A stretch of DNA of 64,000 nt, from positions 1-64,000 of the forward strand of contig NZ_FOPZ01000013.1 in NCBI RefSeq assembly GCF_900113615.1. Reading direction: 5' to 3'. Made by a program: the position numbers and the translations under genes. This DNA comes from Halorubrum aquaticum. Lineage in GTDB: Archaea > Halobacteriota > Halobacteria > Halobacteriales > Haloferacaceae. Shown one piece after another: positions 53,948-62,634 of this stretch (position 1 is its first letter; each line of letters starts with the position of its first letter). The notes below the pieces were generated by a model that was not told where the DNA came from, did not search any database, and was given only the letters and a program-made list of their open reading frames with translations.

Positions 53948-55252
53948 CTACGGCTCCAGCCGGTTCGGGTCGCGCGGGAACATGATCGCCTCCTTGATGT
54001 TGTCGAGGTCGGCGACCTGCTGGACGAGCCGATCGATCCCGAGCCCGTACCCGCCGTGCGGGGGCGTCCCGAAGCTCAGCGCCTCGATGTAGAACTCGAA
54101 GTTCGCCTGCTCGACGCCCTCCGCCTCCATGACCTCGACCATGCGGTCGACGTCGTGTTCGCGCTGGCCGCCCGAGGAGAGTTCCTGACCCTCGTAGATG
54201 AGGTCGAACTTCCGGGAGGCGATCTCGTCGCCCTCGACGTCCTGCATGTAGTAGAACTTCTCGTCGGGGTAGCCGACGACGAAGAACGCGGGGTGGCCCT
54301 GCTCGGCGAAGTGCTCGCCGAGCAGCTTCTCGCCTTTGGTGTCGAGGTCCGTCGGGTCCTCCGGGAAGTGGCCGAACTCGGTCTCGAGGAGGTCGAGCGC
54401 CTCCTCGAAGGTGATCCGCGGGAAGTCCTCCTCGGGGACCGTCAGGTCGACGTCGAGCAGGCCGAGCTCGCGTTCGGCCTCCTCGGCGACCGTCCGGATC
54501 GCGTGCCGAAGCGACTCCTCCTGGACGTCCATCACGTCGTGGTGGTCCTCGATGTAGGCCAACTCGACGTCGAACATCGCGATCTCGGAGACGTGTCGGG
54601 AGGTCGCGAAGTCCTCGGCGCGGAACGCGGTGCCGGTCTCGTAGACGGCCTCGTAGCCGGCCGCCATCAGGATCTGTTTGTACAGCTGCGGGCTCTGTGA
54701 GAGGAACGCGTCCCGGTCGTAGTAGAGGATCGGGAACAGCTCCGCGCCGCCCTCGGCACCGCCCTTCGAGATCAGCGGCGTCTTGATGTCGACGAAGCCC
54801 TCGTCATCGAACCACTCCTCCATCGCGGTCATCAGCTTCGAGCGCAGCGAGAACACCGCGAGCGTCTCGGGCTTGCGGAGGTCGAGTGCCCGGTTGTCGA
54901 GACGCGTCGAGAGGTCGACGTCGACGTCCTTCGAGATCTCGAGCGGGAGCGGCGAGTCCGCCTCGTCGAGCACCTCGTAGGCCGTCGGCGCGAGTTCGAC
55001 CCCGCCAGGGGCCTGGTCGCTCTCGAGCGGCTCGCCGACGACCCGGACGACGTCCTCGGAGTTCGCGTCCCCGACGGCCTCGAACAGCTCCGGCTCTCGC
55101 TCCTCCTTGAAGACGACCTGGATGAGTCCCTCTCGGTCGCGCACGATGAGGAACACCAGCCCGCCGAGGTCCCGGATCTCGTGGACGTGGCCCGCGATCG
55201 CGACCTCGTCCGCGTCCGGGTCGACCTCCGACGTGTGGATACGCTCGATCAT
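53948..55252 (-). CDS. aspS: Aspartyl-tRNA synthetase, archaeal type
   Basis: The 434-residue enzyme charges tRNA-Asp. An N-terminal OB-fold anticodon domain (residues 1 to about 105) precedes the class II core: motif 1 [20 protein letters not shown], motif 2 [18 protein letters not shown] and motif 3 [17 protein letters not shown]. His22 (in [12 protein letters not shown]) replaces the Trp typical of discriminating archaeal AspRS. That fits a non-discriminating enzyme that also charges tRNA-Asn for later amidation. This last point is inference from recalled mutational work. The gene has no partner on its strand. Confidence 0.95.
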   Translation of the reverse strand: MIERIHTSEVDPDADEVAIAGHVHEIRDLGGLVFLIVRDREGLIQVVFKEEREPELFEAVGDANSEDVVRVVGEPLESDQAPGGVELAPTAYEVLDEADSPLPLEISKDVDVDLSTRLDNRALDLRKPETLAVFSLRSKLMTAMEEWFDDEGFVDIKTPLISKGGAEGGAELFPILYYDRDAFLSQSPQLYKQILMAAGYEAVYETGTAFRAEDFATSRHVSEIAMFDVELAYIEDHHDVMDVQEESLRHAIRTVAEEAERELGLLDVDLTVPEEDFPRITFEEALDLLETEFGHFPEDPTDLDTKGEKLLGEHFAEQGHPAFFVVGYPDEKFYYMQDVEGDEIASRKFDLIYEGQELSSGGQREHDVDRMVEVMEAEGVEQANFEFYIEALSFGTPPHGGYGLGIDRLVQQVADLDNIKEAIMFPRDPNRLEP

Positions 55253-55403
55253 AGGTTAGCTTACCTCCGAGTGGCCGGGCGTCGGTCATAGGCCTGTCGT
55301 CTTCGCGTCGGCGGCCCGGCTCTTCGTGCCGATGAACCGATCTACTCGTGGATCCGGGGCGTCCCTCGCGGGCCACGAGGGGCTCGCGGTCGACCCGTCC
55401 GCT

Positions 55404-56837
55404 TCAGTCGCCGCCGTCGCCGAGTCCGTCGTGAACGCTCGTCTCCGCCCGACGGAGCACCTCACGGGTCGGGAGGTCCGTCTCGGCGGCGACCGCCGCC
55501 GCCTCGTCGTACTCGGCGCTCACGTCGTAGACGTCGCCGTCGGCGGTCGCGGCCACCTTCACCGACACCGCGTGGTCGACCCCGTCGATCGAGAGCGTCG
55601 CGGTCTCGAAGGAGCGCTCGGCGATCCAGCGATGGCTCGCCCCCGCCTGCCGCACGCCGAGGGTGCCGGTCTCCCGGGCGAGCCGCTCGGCCACCGCCGC
55701 CGCGTCCGCCGGCTTACAGACCACCTTCACGAGATGTCCGGGACGGGACTTCTTCATCGTCGTCGGCACGACCGTCACGTCGCGAGCGCCCGCCTCCGCG
55801 AGCGACTCCTGGAGCCCGCCGAGCACCTCCGGCGCGGCGTCGTCGAGGTTGGTCTCCAACACCACGATGTCGTCGTGAACGAGCCCCTCGGAACCGGTAT
55901 CGGGGCCGTGCCCGTGGACGTGCCCCGTCTCTTCATCGTCGTTTCCCGTCGTCTCCACGCCGTCGCCGACGACCGCGCGGAGCACGTTCGGGTGGCGCTC
56001 GAAGGTCGCGTCGCCGGCCCCGTACCCCGCGCCCTCGACGCGGAGTTCCGGGAGCGCGTCGACGCCCTCGGCGACGGCCCCGAGGATCGCCGCGCCGGTC
56101 GGCGTCAGGAGTTCGCGGTCGATCGGACCGCCGACGAGCGTGAGACCGGCACGTTCGGCGATCCCGACGACCGCCGGAGCCGGGACCGGGTAGACGCCGT
56201 GGGCCATCTCCACCTCCCCGCCGCCGACCGCCAGGGGCGTGGTGACGACCCGGTCGACGTCGAGGTCGTCGAGGAGCAGCGCCGCGCCGACGACGTCGGC
56301 GACGGCGTCGTCCGCGCCCACCTCGTGAAAGGCGGTGTCCTCGAGGTCGGTTCCGTGCGTCGACGCCTCCGCCCGCCCGAGCAGTTCGAAGGCCTCGAGC
56401 GCGGTCGCCTCGACCGCCGCGGGGAGCCCCATCGACTCGACGACGTCGACGACCTCCGGGTAGGTTCGATGGATGCCGGCCCCCTCGGCGTGGGTGTGGT
56501 CGTGGTCGTGATCGTGTCCGTGGTCGTGATCGTGTCCGTGGTCGTGATCGTGTCCGTGGTCGTGATCGTGTCCGTGTCCGTGACTGTGACCGTGTCCCGA
56601 CTCGTGGTCGTGAGCGTGAGCGTCGCGATCGGCGTCGTCTCCGCCGTCCTCCTCGAGGAGCACGTCGACGGTCGTCGCCCGGATCCCGTTTTTCACCGTC
56701 TCACCGACCTCGTAACGGACCGGGAGGCGTTCCTCGACCGGGTCGAGCACCGCGGCGTCGGCACCGGCCGCGATCAGCGCGGCACAGGTCATGTCGCCGG
56801 CCGCGCCGGTCCGACCGTCGAAAGCGAGCGTACGCAT
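55404..56837 (-). CDS. larC: LarC-type nickel-pincer cofactor nickel insertion protein
   Basis: Start ATG 56837 gives 477 residues (MRTLAFDGRTGAAGDMTCAA). LarC inserts nickel into the pyridinium bis-thiocarboxylate cofactor of lactate-racemase-like enzymes. The N-terminal part FDGRTGAAGDMTCAALIAAG and the region AFHEVGADDAVADVVGAALL belong to LarC1. NLDDAAPEVLGGLQESLAEA and TMKKSRPGHLVKVVCKP belong to the LarC2 part. Bacterial larC may be split by programmed frameshifting; here it is one continuous frame. A His/Asp-rich insertion (residues about 77-118, HGHDHDHGHDHDHGHD) is a probable nickel store. A second His-rich patch lies near 313. larA, larB and larE are not in the window. Confidence 0.88.
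   Translation of the reverse strand: MRTLAFDGRTGAAGDMTCAALIAAGADAAVLDPVEERLPVRYEVGETVKNGIRATTVDVLLEEDGGDDADRDAHAHDHESGHGHSHGHGHDHDHGHDHDHGHDHDHGHDHDHDHTHAEGAGIHRTYPEVVDVVESMGLPAAVEATALEAFELLGRAEASTHGTDLEDTAFHEVGADDAVADVVGAALLLDDLDVDRVVTTPLAVGGGEVEMAHGVYPVPAPAVVGIAERAGLTLVGGPIDRELLTPTGAAILGAVAEGVDALPELRVEGAGYGAGDATFERHPNVLRAVVGDGVETTGNDDEETGHVHGHGPDTGSEGLVHDDIVVLETNLDDAAPEVLGGLQESLAEAGARDVTVVPTTMKKSRPGHLVKVVCKPADAAAVAERLARETGTLGVRQAGASHRWIAERSFETATLSIDGVDHAVSVKVAATADGDVYDVSAEYDEAAAVAAETDLPTREVLRRAETSVHDGLGDGGD
56497..56580. repeat. His-coding 18-bp repeats within larC
   Basis: GTGGTCGTGATCGTGTCC repeats about four times head to tail, encoding the HDHDHG array on the minus strand. The regular unit suggests slippage-driven copy variation. 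Confidence 0.7.
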
Positions 56838-56858
56838 GGGGACACGCACACGGTCGAG

Positions 56859-56866
56859 AGATAAAG
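56859..56866 (-). promoter_or_regulatory. TATA box for larC
   Basis: Minus-strand CTTTATCT lies about 26 nt upstream of ATG 56837, favouring that start over the in-frame ATG 12 nt earlier. Confidence 0.6.
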
Positions 56867-57091
56867 AGCCGTCCCACTCGTCCCGTCCCGGCCCCGGTCG
56901 CCAACCGGGGGCGTGGGGACGGATCGGCGGCCACTACACCGGGTATCAATCAGATCTCGAGAACGATCCGGGATCCGTGAGCGTCGCGGAAACGCCGAAG
57001 GAAGTCCCTCTCGACGCGTCGATCGATCAGGGACGTTCAGTATGTCTGTCCGTTGTGATTTCCGAACACCTAAGCCCGAAGTGGCCGAGTC

Positions 57092-57097
57092 GGGAGG
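57092..57097 (+). promoter_or_regulatory. Shine-Dalgarno of the amylase-family gene
   Basis: GGAGGT sits 5 nt before ATG 57103. A clear Shine-Dalgarno site like this is unusual among the mostly leaderless genes here and fixes the start. Confidence 0.6.
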
Positions 57098-57102
57098 TAA
57101 CG

Positions 57103-59079
57103 ATGGACCACCCAGGCCCGCCGCAGTTCGCCGCCGTCGGCGACGTGGTACAGTTAGCGCCTCGCGATCCGGACCCCGAGGCCACCTACCGGTGGACGGT
57201 CACCGAGGCCCCGATAGCGAGCGAAGCGACCGTCGGCGACGGGGCGGTCGAGGAGTTCGTTCCGGACGCGCCCGGCCGATACAGGGTGACGCTCGAGACT
57301 CCCGCGGAGCGCCACCACCTGACGGTCAGGGCGTTCCCGGGCGATCGCCGCCCGACCGGCGAGGGCGCCGGGACCGGCATCGCCGGCCGGAGCGGGTACA
57401 GCGGGCAGAGCGGATACAGCGGACGGAGCGGCTCCGCCCGCAAGAGCGGCGGGCAGAGCGGCTTCGCCTCGGGTTCCGGGTCGGGCGCACGAGAGGATCC
57501 GTCCGGGCACGACGAGGGGCGGCCGCGCGTCCGGCTCGACGCCGAGATCGACGGCGAGGTGGCGGTCGTCCGCGCGACCCCGACGCCGCACCCGGACTCG
57601 TCACGGAACGCCGCCGACCTCGACGTGGAGTTCCTCCTCGACGACCGCGACGGCGTGACCCGCGGCGACGTGACGGTCGAGGGCCGCGAGCTTCGCGTCC
57701 CGCTCGCGGCGATCGACGATCGGGTCCGCGTCCACGGGGTCGCCGTCGGCGCGAGCTACAGCGTCGCCGACGCGGTGAGCGTCGATCGGCTCGGAGACGG
57801 GGAGGACCTCGGCGTCACGCGGCTCAACGACCCGCCGGAGTGGGCAGGGGACGCCACCCTCTACGAGATATACGTCCGCGGCTACGCGGCCGACGACGAG
57901 GCGGCGGAAACCACCTTCGAGGCGCTCGAGAACCGGCTCGACTACCTCGAGGACCTCGGCGTGGACACGCTGTGGCTCACGCCGGTGCTCCAACACGACG
58001 GCGCCCCCCACGGATACAACATCACGGACTTCTTCTCGATCGCCGACGACCTCGGCGACCGCGACGACTACGAGGCGTTCGTCGACGCGGCCCACGACCG
58101 CGGGATGCGGGTGCTCTTCGACCTGGTGTTGAACCACTCCGCGCGCGATCACGAGTGGTTCCAGGACGCCTACCGGAACCCGGAGTCGCCGTACCGCGAC
58201 CGCTACGAGTGGCAGGAGTCCGGCGAACCGGGCACCTACTTCGACTGGGAGCTGATCGCCAACTTCGATTTCACCAGCCTCGAGGTCCGCCGACACCTGC
58301 TCGACGCGGCCGACACGTGGGCGTCGGTCGCCGACGGCTTCCGGTGTGACATGGCGTGGGCTGTCCCCGAATCGTTCTGGAGGGAACTCAGAGAGCGTCT
58401 CAAGGCGGAGGACCCCGAGTTCCTGCTGTTGGACGAGACGATCCCGTACATCGCCGACTTCCACGAGGGGATGTTCGACGTCCACTTCGACACCACGCTG
58501 TATTTCACCCTGCGACAGGTCGGTCGTGGGCACGAACCCGCCGAATCGGTTCTCGACGCGGTCGAGGGGCGAGCACGCTCCGGCTTCCCGGACCACGCCG
58601 CGTTCATGCTGTATCTGGAGAACCACGACGAGACCCGGTACATCGTCGAGTGCGGCGACGACGCCGCGAAGGCCGCCGCCGGCGCGCTGTTCACCCTCCC
58701 GGGGGTACCGATGCTCTACGGCGGCCAGGAGCTCGGACAGCGGGGCAACCGCGACCCGCTCGCGTGGGACCACGCTCGCGAGGACGTCCGGGCCCACTAC
58801 GACGACCTCCTCGCGCTTCGAGAGGAGCACCCGGTCCTCGGGTCCGCCGGGGACCTCGCTCGCGTCGACTACGAGACGGACGCCCCCGACGACGTCGTCG
58901 CCTTCGCTCGCGAGAGCGAGGACGCGAGCTACGTCGTCCTGCTCAACTTCGGGACCGAACCGACCACCGTCGGGATCGACGAGACGGTGGACGCGACCGA
59001 CCTCGTCTCCGGCGAGTCGCGGGCGGCGGCTGGCGGACTGACCGTCGAGGACGTGGCGGTCTTCGAGGTCGCGGACTGA
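57103..59079 (+). CDS. Alpha-amylase family (GH13) glycosidase
   Basis: The 658-residue protein has an N-terminal Ig/PKD-like domain (residues about 1-85), a Gly/Ser-rich spacer with GYSGQSGYSGRSG units, a second beta domain (about 145-240) and a GH13 barrel (about 250-570). The four GH13 regions are intact: DLVLNHS (Asp340 to His345), GFRCDMAWAVP (nucleophile Asp416), LLDETIP (acid/base Glu445) and LENHDETR (Asp509). A small C-terminal beta domain completes it. No signal peptide is present, so it works inside the cell, probably on maltodextrins, trehalose-like or glycogen-derived sugars. The exact specificity is unclear. Confidence 0.88.
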   Translation: MDHPGPPQFAAVGDVVQLAPRDPDPEATYRWTVTEAPIASEATVGDGAVEEFVPDAPGRYRVTLETPAERHHLTVRAFPGDRRPTGEGAGTGIAGRSGYSGQSGYSGRSGSARKSGGQSGFASGSGSGAREDPSGHDEGRPRVRLDAEIDGEVAVVRATPTPHPDSSRNAADLDVEFLLDDRDGVTRGDVTVEGRELRVPLAAIDDRVRVHGVAVGASYSVADAVSVDRLGDGEDLGVTRLNDPPEWAGDATLYEIYVRGYAADDEAAETTFEALENRLDYLEDLGVDTLWLTPVLQHDGAPHGYNITDFFSIADDLGDRDDYEAFVDAAHDRGMRVLFDLVLNHSARDHEWFQDAYRNPESPYRDRYEWQESGEPGTYFDWELIANFDFTSLEVRRHLLDAADTWASVADGFRCDMAWAVPESFWRELRERLKAEDPEFLLLDETIPYIADFHEGMFDVHFDTTLYFTLRQVGRGHEPAESVLDAVEGRARSGFPDHAAFMLYLENHDETRYIVECGDDAAKAAAGALFTLPGVPMLYGGQELGQRGNRDPLAWDHAREDVRAHYDDLLALREEHPVLGSAGDLARVDYETDAPDDVVAFARESEDASYVVLLNFGTEPTTVGIDETVDATDLVSGESRAAAGGLTVEDVAVFEVAD

Positions 59080-59208
59080 CCGATCGGCCCGCCAACGGAA
59101 CCACGACCCGCCGGCCGGACGTGTCCGCTTCCCCGGCGAAAACGCACGGTGGCGACGGGGTTTTAAACGCAGGGCGTATACCATGACATAAGATGACATG
59201 CCGCACTA

Positions 59209-59230
59209 CGGGCGGCCGACGGGCCGCCCG
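59209..59230. other. Perfect GC hairpin upstream of cdc48
   Basis: CGGGCGGCC (59209-59217) and GGCCGCCCG (59222-59230) form a perfect 9-bp stem with loop GACG. It lies between the amylase-family gene and the cdc48 TATA box. It could terminate the former or influence the latter; no T-run follows. Confidence 0.5.
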
Positions 59231-59261
59231 GCCGGTGGAGCGGACCCCTCGGAGCAACAGG

Positions 59262-59268
59262 CTTATTC
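59262..59268 (+). promoter_or_regulatory. TATA box for cdc48
   Basis: CTTATTC lies about 44 nt upstream of ATG 59309, predicting a short leader of roughly 18 nt that includes GAGGA at 59301-59305, a possible ribosome binding site. Confidence 0.5.
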
Positions 59269-59308
59269 CCGAACCGAGTGCAGGTACGGCTATCCCCCGC
59301 GAGGAACC

Positions 59309-61531
59309 ATGAACGAAGTCCAACTCGAAGTGGCGAAGGCGTACCCGAACGACTCGGGGCGCGGCATCGCACGGCTCGACCCCGACACGCTGTTACACCT
59401 CAAGCTCTCGCCCGGCGACATCATCGAGATCGAGGGCGCGGAGACGACCGCCGCGAAGGTGTGGCGCGCGGACCGGCAGGACTGGAACACCGACACGGTC
59501 CGCGTCGACGGATTCACCCGCCAGAACGCCGACGTGGGTATCGGCGAGCGCGTCACCATCCGGAAGGCCGAAGCCGAGAAGGCCGACAAGCTCGTGCTGG
59601 CCCCGCCCGAGGAGGCGTCCGTCCAGTTCGGCTCCGACGCCGCCGGCATGGTGAAACGCCAGATCCTCAAGCGGCCGGTCGTCGAGCGCGACATCGTCCC
59701 CGTGATGTCCTCGACGAACCACCCGTTCATGCGCTCGCCGGGCCAAGCGATCCCGCTCATCGCCGTCGAGACCGAGCCCGACGGCGTCTGTCTGATCACG
59801 GAGGACACCGAGGTCGAGCTCCGCGAGGAGCCGATATCCGGCTTCGAGAAGACCGGTAGCGGGATCACCTACGAGGACATCGGCGGGCTCCAGAGCGAGA
59901 TCCAGCGCGTCCGCGAGATGGTCGAGCTCCCGATGAAACACCCGCAGATCTTCTCGAAGCTCGGGATCGAGCCCCCGCAGGGCGTGCTGCTCCACGGCCC
60001 GCCGGGCACCGGGAAGACCCTCCTGGCCAAGGCGGTCGCCAACGAGACCAGCGCCTCGTTCTTCTCGATCGCCGGCCCGGAGATCATCTCGAAGTACTAC
60101 GGCGAGTCCGAACAGCAGCTCCGGGAGATCTTCGAGGACGCCAAGGAGGAGTCGCCCTCGATCGTCTTCATCGACGAGCTCGACTCCATCGCGCCGAAAC
60201 GCGAGGACGTGACCGGCGAGGTCGAACGCCGCGTCGTCGCCCAGCTCCTGACGATGATGGACGGGCTGGAGACCCGCGGACAGGTGGTCGTGATCGGCGC
60301 GACCAACCGCGTCGACAGCGTCGACCCCGCGCTCCGCCGCCCGGGGCGGTTCGACCGCGAGATCGAGATCGGCGTCCCCGACGAGGTCGGCCGCAAGGAG
60401 ATCCTCCAGATCCACACCCGCGGCATGCCGCTCTCGGACGACGTCTCGTTGGACCACCTCGCCGACGAGACCCACGGCTTCGTCGGTGCCGACGTCGAGA
60501 GCCTCACCAAGGAGGCCGCGATGAAGGCGCTCCGGCGGTACCTCCCCGAGATCGACCTCGACGAGGAGGAGGTCCCGCCGAGCCTCATCGACCGAATGAT
60601 CGTCAAACGCGACGACTTCGCGGGCGCGCTCACGGAGGTCGAACCCTCCGCGATGCGGGAGGTCCTCGTCGAGCTTCCGAAGGTCTCCTGGGACGACGTG
60701 GGCGGGTTAACCGACGCGAAACAGCAGGTCCAGGAGTCCGTCGAGTGGCCGCTCACGTCCCCCGAGAAGTTCGAACGAATGGGCGTGGAGGCGCCGAAGG
60801 GGGTGCTGTTGTACGGACCGCCGGGGACCGGAAAGACGCTGATGGCGAAGGCGGTCGCCAACGAGACGAACGCGAACTTCATCTCGGTCCGCGGGCCGCA
60901 GCTGCTCTCGAAGTGGGTCGGGGAAAGCGAGAAGGCGATCCGCCAGACCTTCCGGAAGGCCCGGCAGGTGAGTCCGACGGTCATCTTCTTCGACGAGCTC
61001 GACAGCCTCGCGCCCTCGCGCGGTCAGGAGATGGGCAACAACGTCTCCGAGCGGGTCGTCAACCAGCTCCTGACCGAGCTCGACGGGTTGGAGGAGATGG
61101 GCGACGTGATGGTGATCGGCGCGACCAACCGGCCGGACATGATCGACCCCGCGCTGATCCGCTCGGGTCGGTTCGACCGGCTCGTGATGATCGGCCAGCC
61201 CGACCAGGAGGGTCGCGAGCGGATCCTCGAGATACACACGCATGACACCCCGCTCGCGCCGGACGTCAGCCTGCGGGAGGTCGCGGAGATCACCGACGGC
61301 TACGTCGGCTCCGACCTCGAGGGGATCGCCCGAGAGGCCGCCATCGAGGCGCTGCGAGACGACGACGACGCCGAGGAGGTGGAGATGAAACACTTCCGGC
61401 GGGCGATGGAGTCGGTTCGCCCGACCATCACCGAGGACATCCTGTCCTACTACGAGGAGGTCGAACGCGAGTTCAAGGGCGGCGGTCGCGACGCGCTCCG
61501 GGACACCGGCGGTCGAGTCGGGTTCCAGTAG
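59309..61531 (+). CDS. cdc48: Cdc48/VAT-type double AAA ATPase
   Basis: The 740-residue unfoldase has the Cdc48 N-domain (residues 1 to about 190, [20 protein letters not shown]) and two AAA modules. D1 has Walker [14 protein letters not shown] (Lys236), Walker [13 protein letters not shown] and [19 protein letters not shown]2 has Walker [14 protein letters not shown] (Lys509), Walker [13 protein letters not shown] and [17 protein letters not shown]. It forms hexamers that unfold proteins and feed the archaeal proteasome. ATG 59309 is chosen because the N-domain begins there; an in-frame ATG at 59198 would add 37 low-complexity residues. Confidence 0.96.
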   Translation: MNEVQLEVAKAYPNDSGRGIARLDPDTLLHLKLSPGDIIEIEGAETTAAKVWRADRQDWNTDTVRVDGFTRQNADVGIGERVTIRKAEAEKADKLVLAPPEEASVQFGSDAAGMVKRQILKRPVVERDIVPVMSSTNHPFMRSPGQAIPLIAVETEPDGVCLITEDTEVELREEPISGFEKTGSGITYEDIGGLQSEIQRVREMVELPMKHPQIFSKLGIEPPQGVLLHGPPGTGKTLLAKAVANETSASFFSIAGPEIISKYYGESEQQLREIFEDAKEESPSIVFIDELDSIAPKREDVTGEVERRVVAQLLTMMDGLETRGQVVVIGATNRVDSVDPALRRPGRFDREIEIGVPDEVGRKEILQIHTRGMPLSDDVSLDHLADETHGFVGADVESLTKEAAMKALRRYLPEIDLDEEEVPPSLIDRMIVKRDDFAGALTEVEPSAMREVLVELPKVSWDDVGGLTDAKQQVQESVEWPLTSPEKFERMGVEAPKGVLLYGPPGTGKTLMAKAVANETNANFISVRGPQLLSKWVGESEKAIRQTFRKARQVSPTVIFFDELDSLAPSRGQEMGNNVSERVVNQLLTELDGLEEMGDVMVIGATNRPDMIDPALIRSGRFDRLVMIGQPDQEGRERILEIHTHDTPLAPDVSLREVAEITDGYVGSDLEGIAREAAIEALRDDDDAEEVEMKHFRRAMESVRPTITEDILSYYEEVEREFKGGGRDALRDTGGRVGFQ

Positions 61532-61581
61532 GACCCGGACGCGCCACTCGTCGTCGACGCGATCCGGCCCGTTTCCGCGCC

Positions 61582-61588
61582 TTTTAAC
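61582..61588 (+). promoter_or_regulatory. TATA box for the DUF5815 gene
   Basis: TTTTAAC lies about 27 nt upstream of ATG 61612 and implies a leaderless mRNA. Confidence 0.6.
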
Positions 61589-61611
61589 CGCCACAATGGC
61601 CAAGACGTTCC

Positions 61612-62145
61612 ATGGCCCAGCCGCGCGTTCCCGGTGGCGACGACCACACGCTGGAGCTCCCGTGCGGCGAGACCGTCGGCCTCGGCGAGTTGGACCTCGG
61701 GATGCGGGAGTTCGAGTGCGACTGCGGCGAGACGCACGCGGTCGTGATGGACGTCCACCCCCCCGAGCGCTTCCTCCCCGATTTCCTCGTCGACGTCCTC
61801 CGGGAGGCGATAGAGACGACGAGCGAGGAGATGCCCGAGTTCGACACGCCGCACCTCCTCGGCGTCGTCTTGGAGGAGTTCCCCGAATCGGTCGTCACAC
61901 ACGACGCCAGCGGCGACGGCGAGGTCGGCTACGCGATGCTGTGGGTCGCCGATTTCGACTCCCGCCGGCTCCACGAGGTGATCGTCGAACTCGTCGTCGA
62001 GTTGATGGAACACGCCGTGAGTCACGCCGAGGACGACGACGCCCTCTCCCGGTTCGAACGGGAGATGATGGAGTTCGACGTCGCCGAGTTCGTCGACCAG
62101 TATCGCGCGGAACGCGACCTCGAGGCCGAGGACCCGTACGCCTGA
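61612..62145 (+). CDS. DUF5815 family protein
   Basis: The 177-residue protein opens MAQPRVPGGDDHTLELPCGE and has a CDCGETHAVVMDVHPPERFL segment with two closely spaced Cys residues plus an earlier one (PCGE), possibly a metal site. FDTPHLLGVVLEEFPESVV, YAMLWVADFDSRRLHEVIVE and EHAVSHAEDDDALSRFEREM follow. I recall the family as DUF5815, conserved across Halobacteria. The function is unknown. It follows cdc48 but has its own promoter. Confidence 0.75.
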   Translation: MAQPRVPGGDDHTLELPCGETVGLGELDLGMREFECDCGETHAVVMDVHPPERFLPDFLVDVLREAIETTSEEMPEFDTPHLLGVVLEEFPESVVTHDASGDGEVGYAMLWVADFDSRRLHEVIVELVVELMEHAVSHAEDDDALSRFEREMMEFDVAEFVDQYRAERDLEAEDPYA

Positions 62146-62235
62146 TCGGCCCCGAACCCGCCGAGACGAATCGGGCGGATCGGTCGGTAGCGAGGCCGTG
62201 TGTCCGACACACGTCCGACTCGTGTCTCACTGAAG

Positions 62236-62243
62236 CCTATACC
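62236..62243 (+). promoter_or_regulatory. TATA box for the small winged-helix gene
   Basis: CCTATACC is centred about 28 nt upstream of ATG 62267. Confidence 0.5.
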
Positions 62244-62266
62244 GTCGGCGGCCGTACGTAAGACAC

Positions 62267-62473
62267 ATGCACACCCACGAGTACGAGCGGATCCGCGGTG
62301 TGCTCGCCGACGCCGAGGAGCCGTTGACGGCGCGGGAGATCCTGGCGCTCCTGGAGGAGACCGAAGGGATCGACAGCCCGCATCGCGTCGCGACCGTGTT
62401 GGGACGGTGGGCGAAGCGCGGGGAAGTGGACGTGATCGCCGGGCGACCGTACCGCTACGAGTTGAACACGTAG
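62267..62473 (+). CDS. Small winged-helix-like protein
   Basis: The 68-residue protein (MHTHEYERIRGVLADAEEPL...) has the helix pattern of a winged-helix domain: YERIRGVLADAEEPLTAREI, LLEETEGIDSPHRVATVLGR as the recognition region, and a wing KRGEVDVIAGRPYRYEL. It consists of this domain only. It may bind DNA, or act as an RNA- or protein-binding module. The next gene in the same direction is carB, 161 nt away with its own promoter. Confidence 0.65.
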   Translation: MHTHEYERIRGVLADAEEPLTAREILALLEETEGIDSPHRVATVLGRWAKRGEVDVIAGRPYRYELNT

Positions 62474-62557
62474 CGGTCGACTCGTTCTCCCGACCGGTCT
62501 CGACACGATACCGAGGACCAGCCGAGGCGACACCATGACGTATGCGGACGTGTGTCT

Positions 62558-62572
62558 TGCGAAAATCGCAAA
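62558..62572. promoter_or_regulatory. Inverted repeat upstream of carB
   Basis: TTGCGA-AAA-TCGCAA is a perfect 6-bp inverted repeat with a 3-nt spacer in an AT-rich patch, about 32 nt upstream of the carB TATA box. It has the form of an operator for a dimeric regulator. Confidence 0.5.
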
Positions 62573-62603
62573 TAGCCTGCGAGATTCGTACTTTATCGTC
62601 GAC

Positions 62604-62610
62604 CTTATTA
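62604..62610 (+). promoter_or_regulatory. TATA box for carB
   Basis: CTTATTA lies about 28 nt upstream of ATG 62635, consistent with a leaderless mRNA. Confidence 0.6.
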
Positions 62611-62634
62611 CGATGAGCGTACTCCGTCGCGATA

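Noticed and set aside
59198-59308. 37-residue N-terminal extension as the main Cdc48 start
   Set aside because: The Cdc48 N-domain begins exactly at ATG 59309 and the extension is low-complexity. It is retained only as an alternative start.
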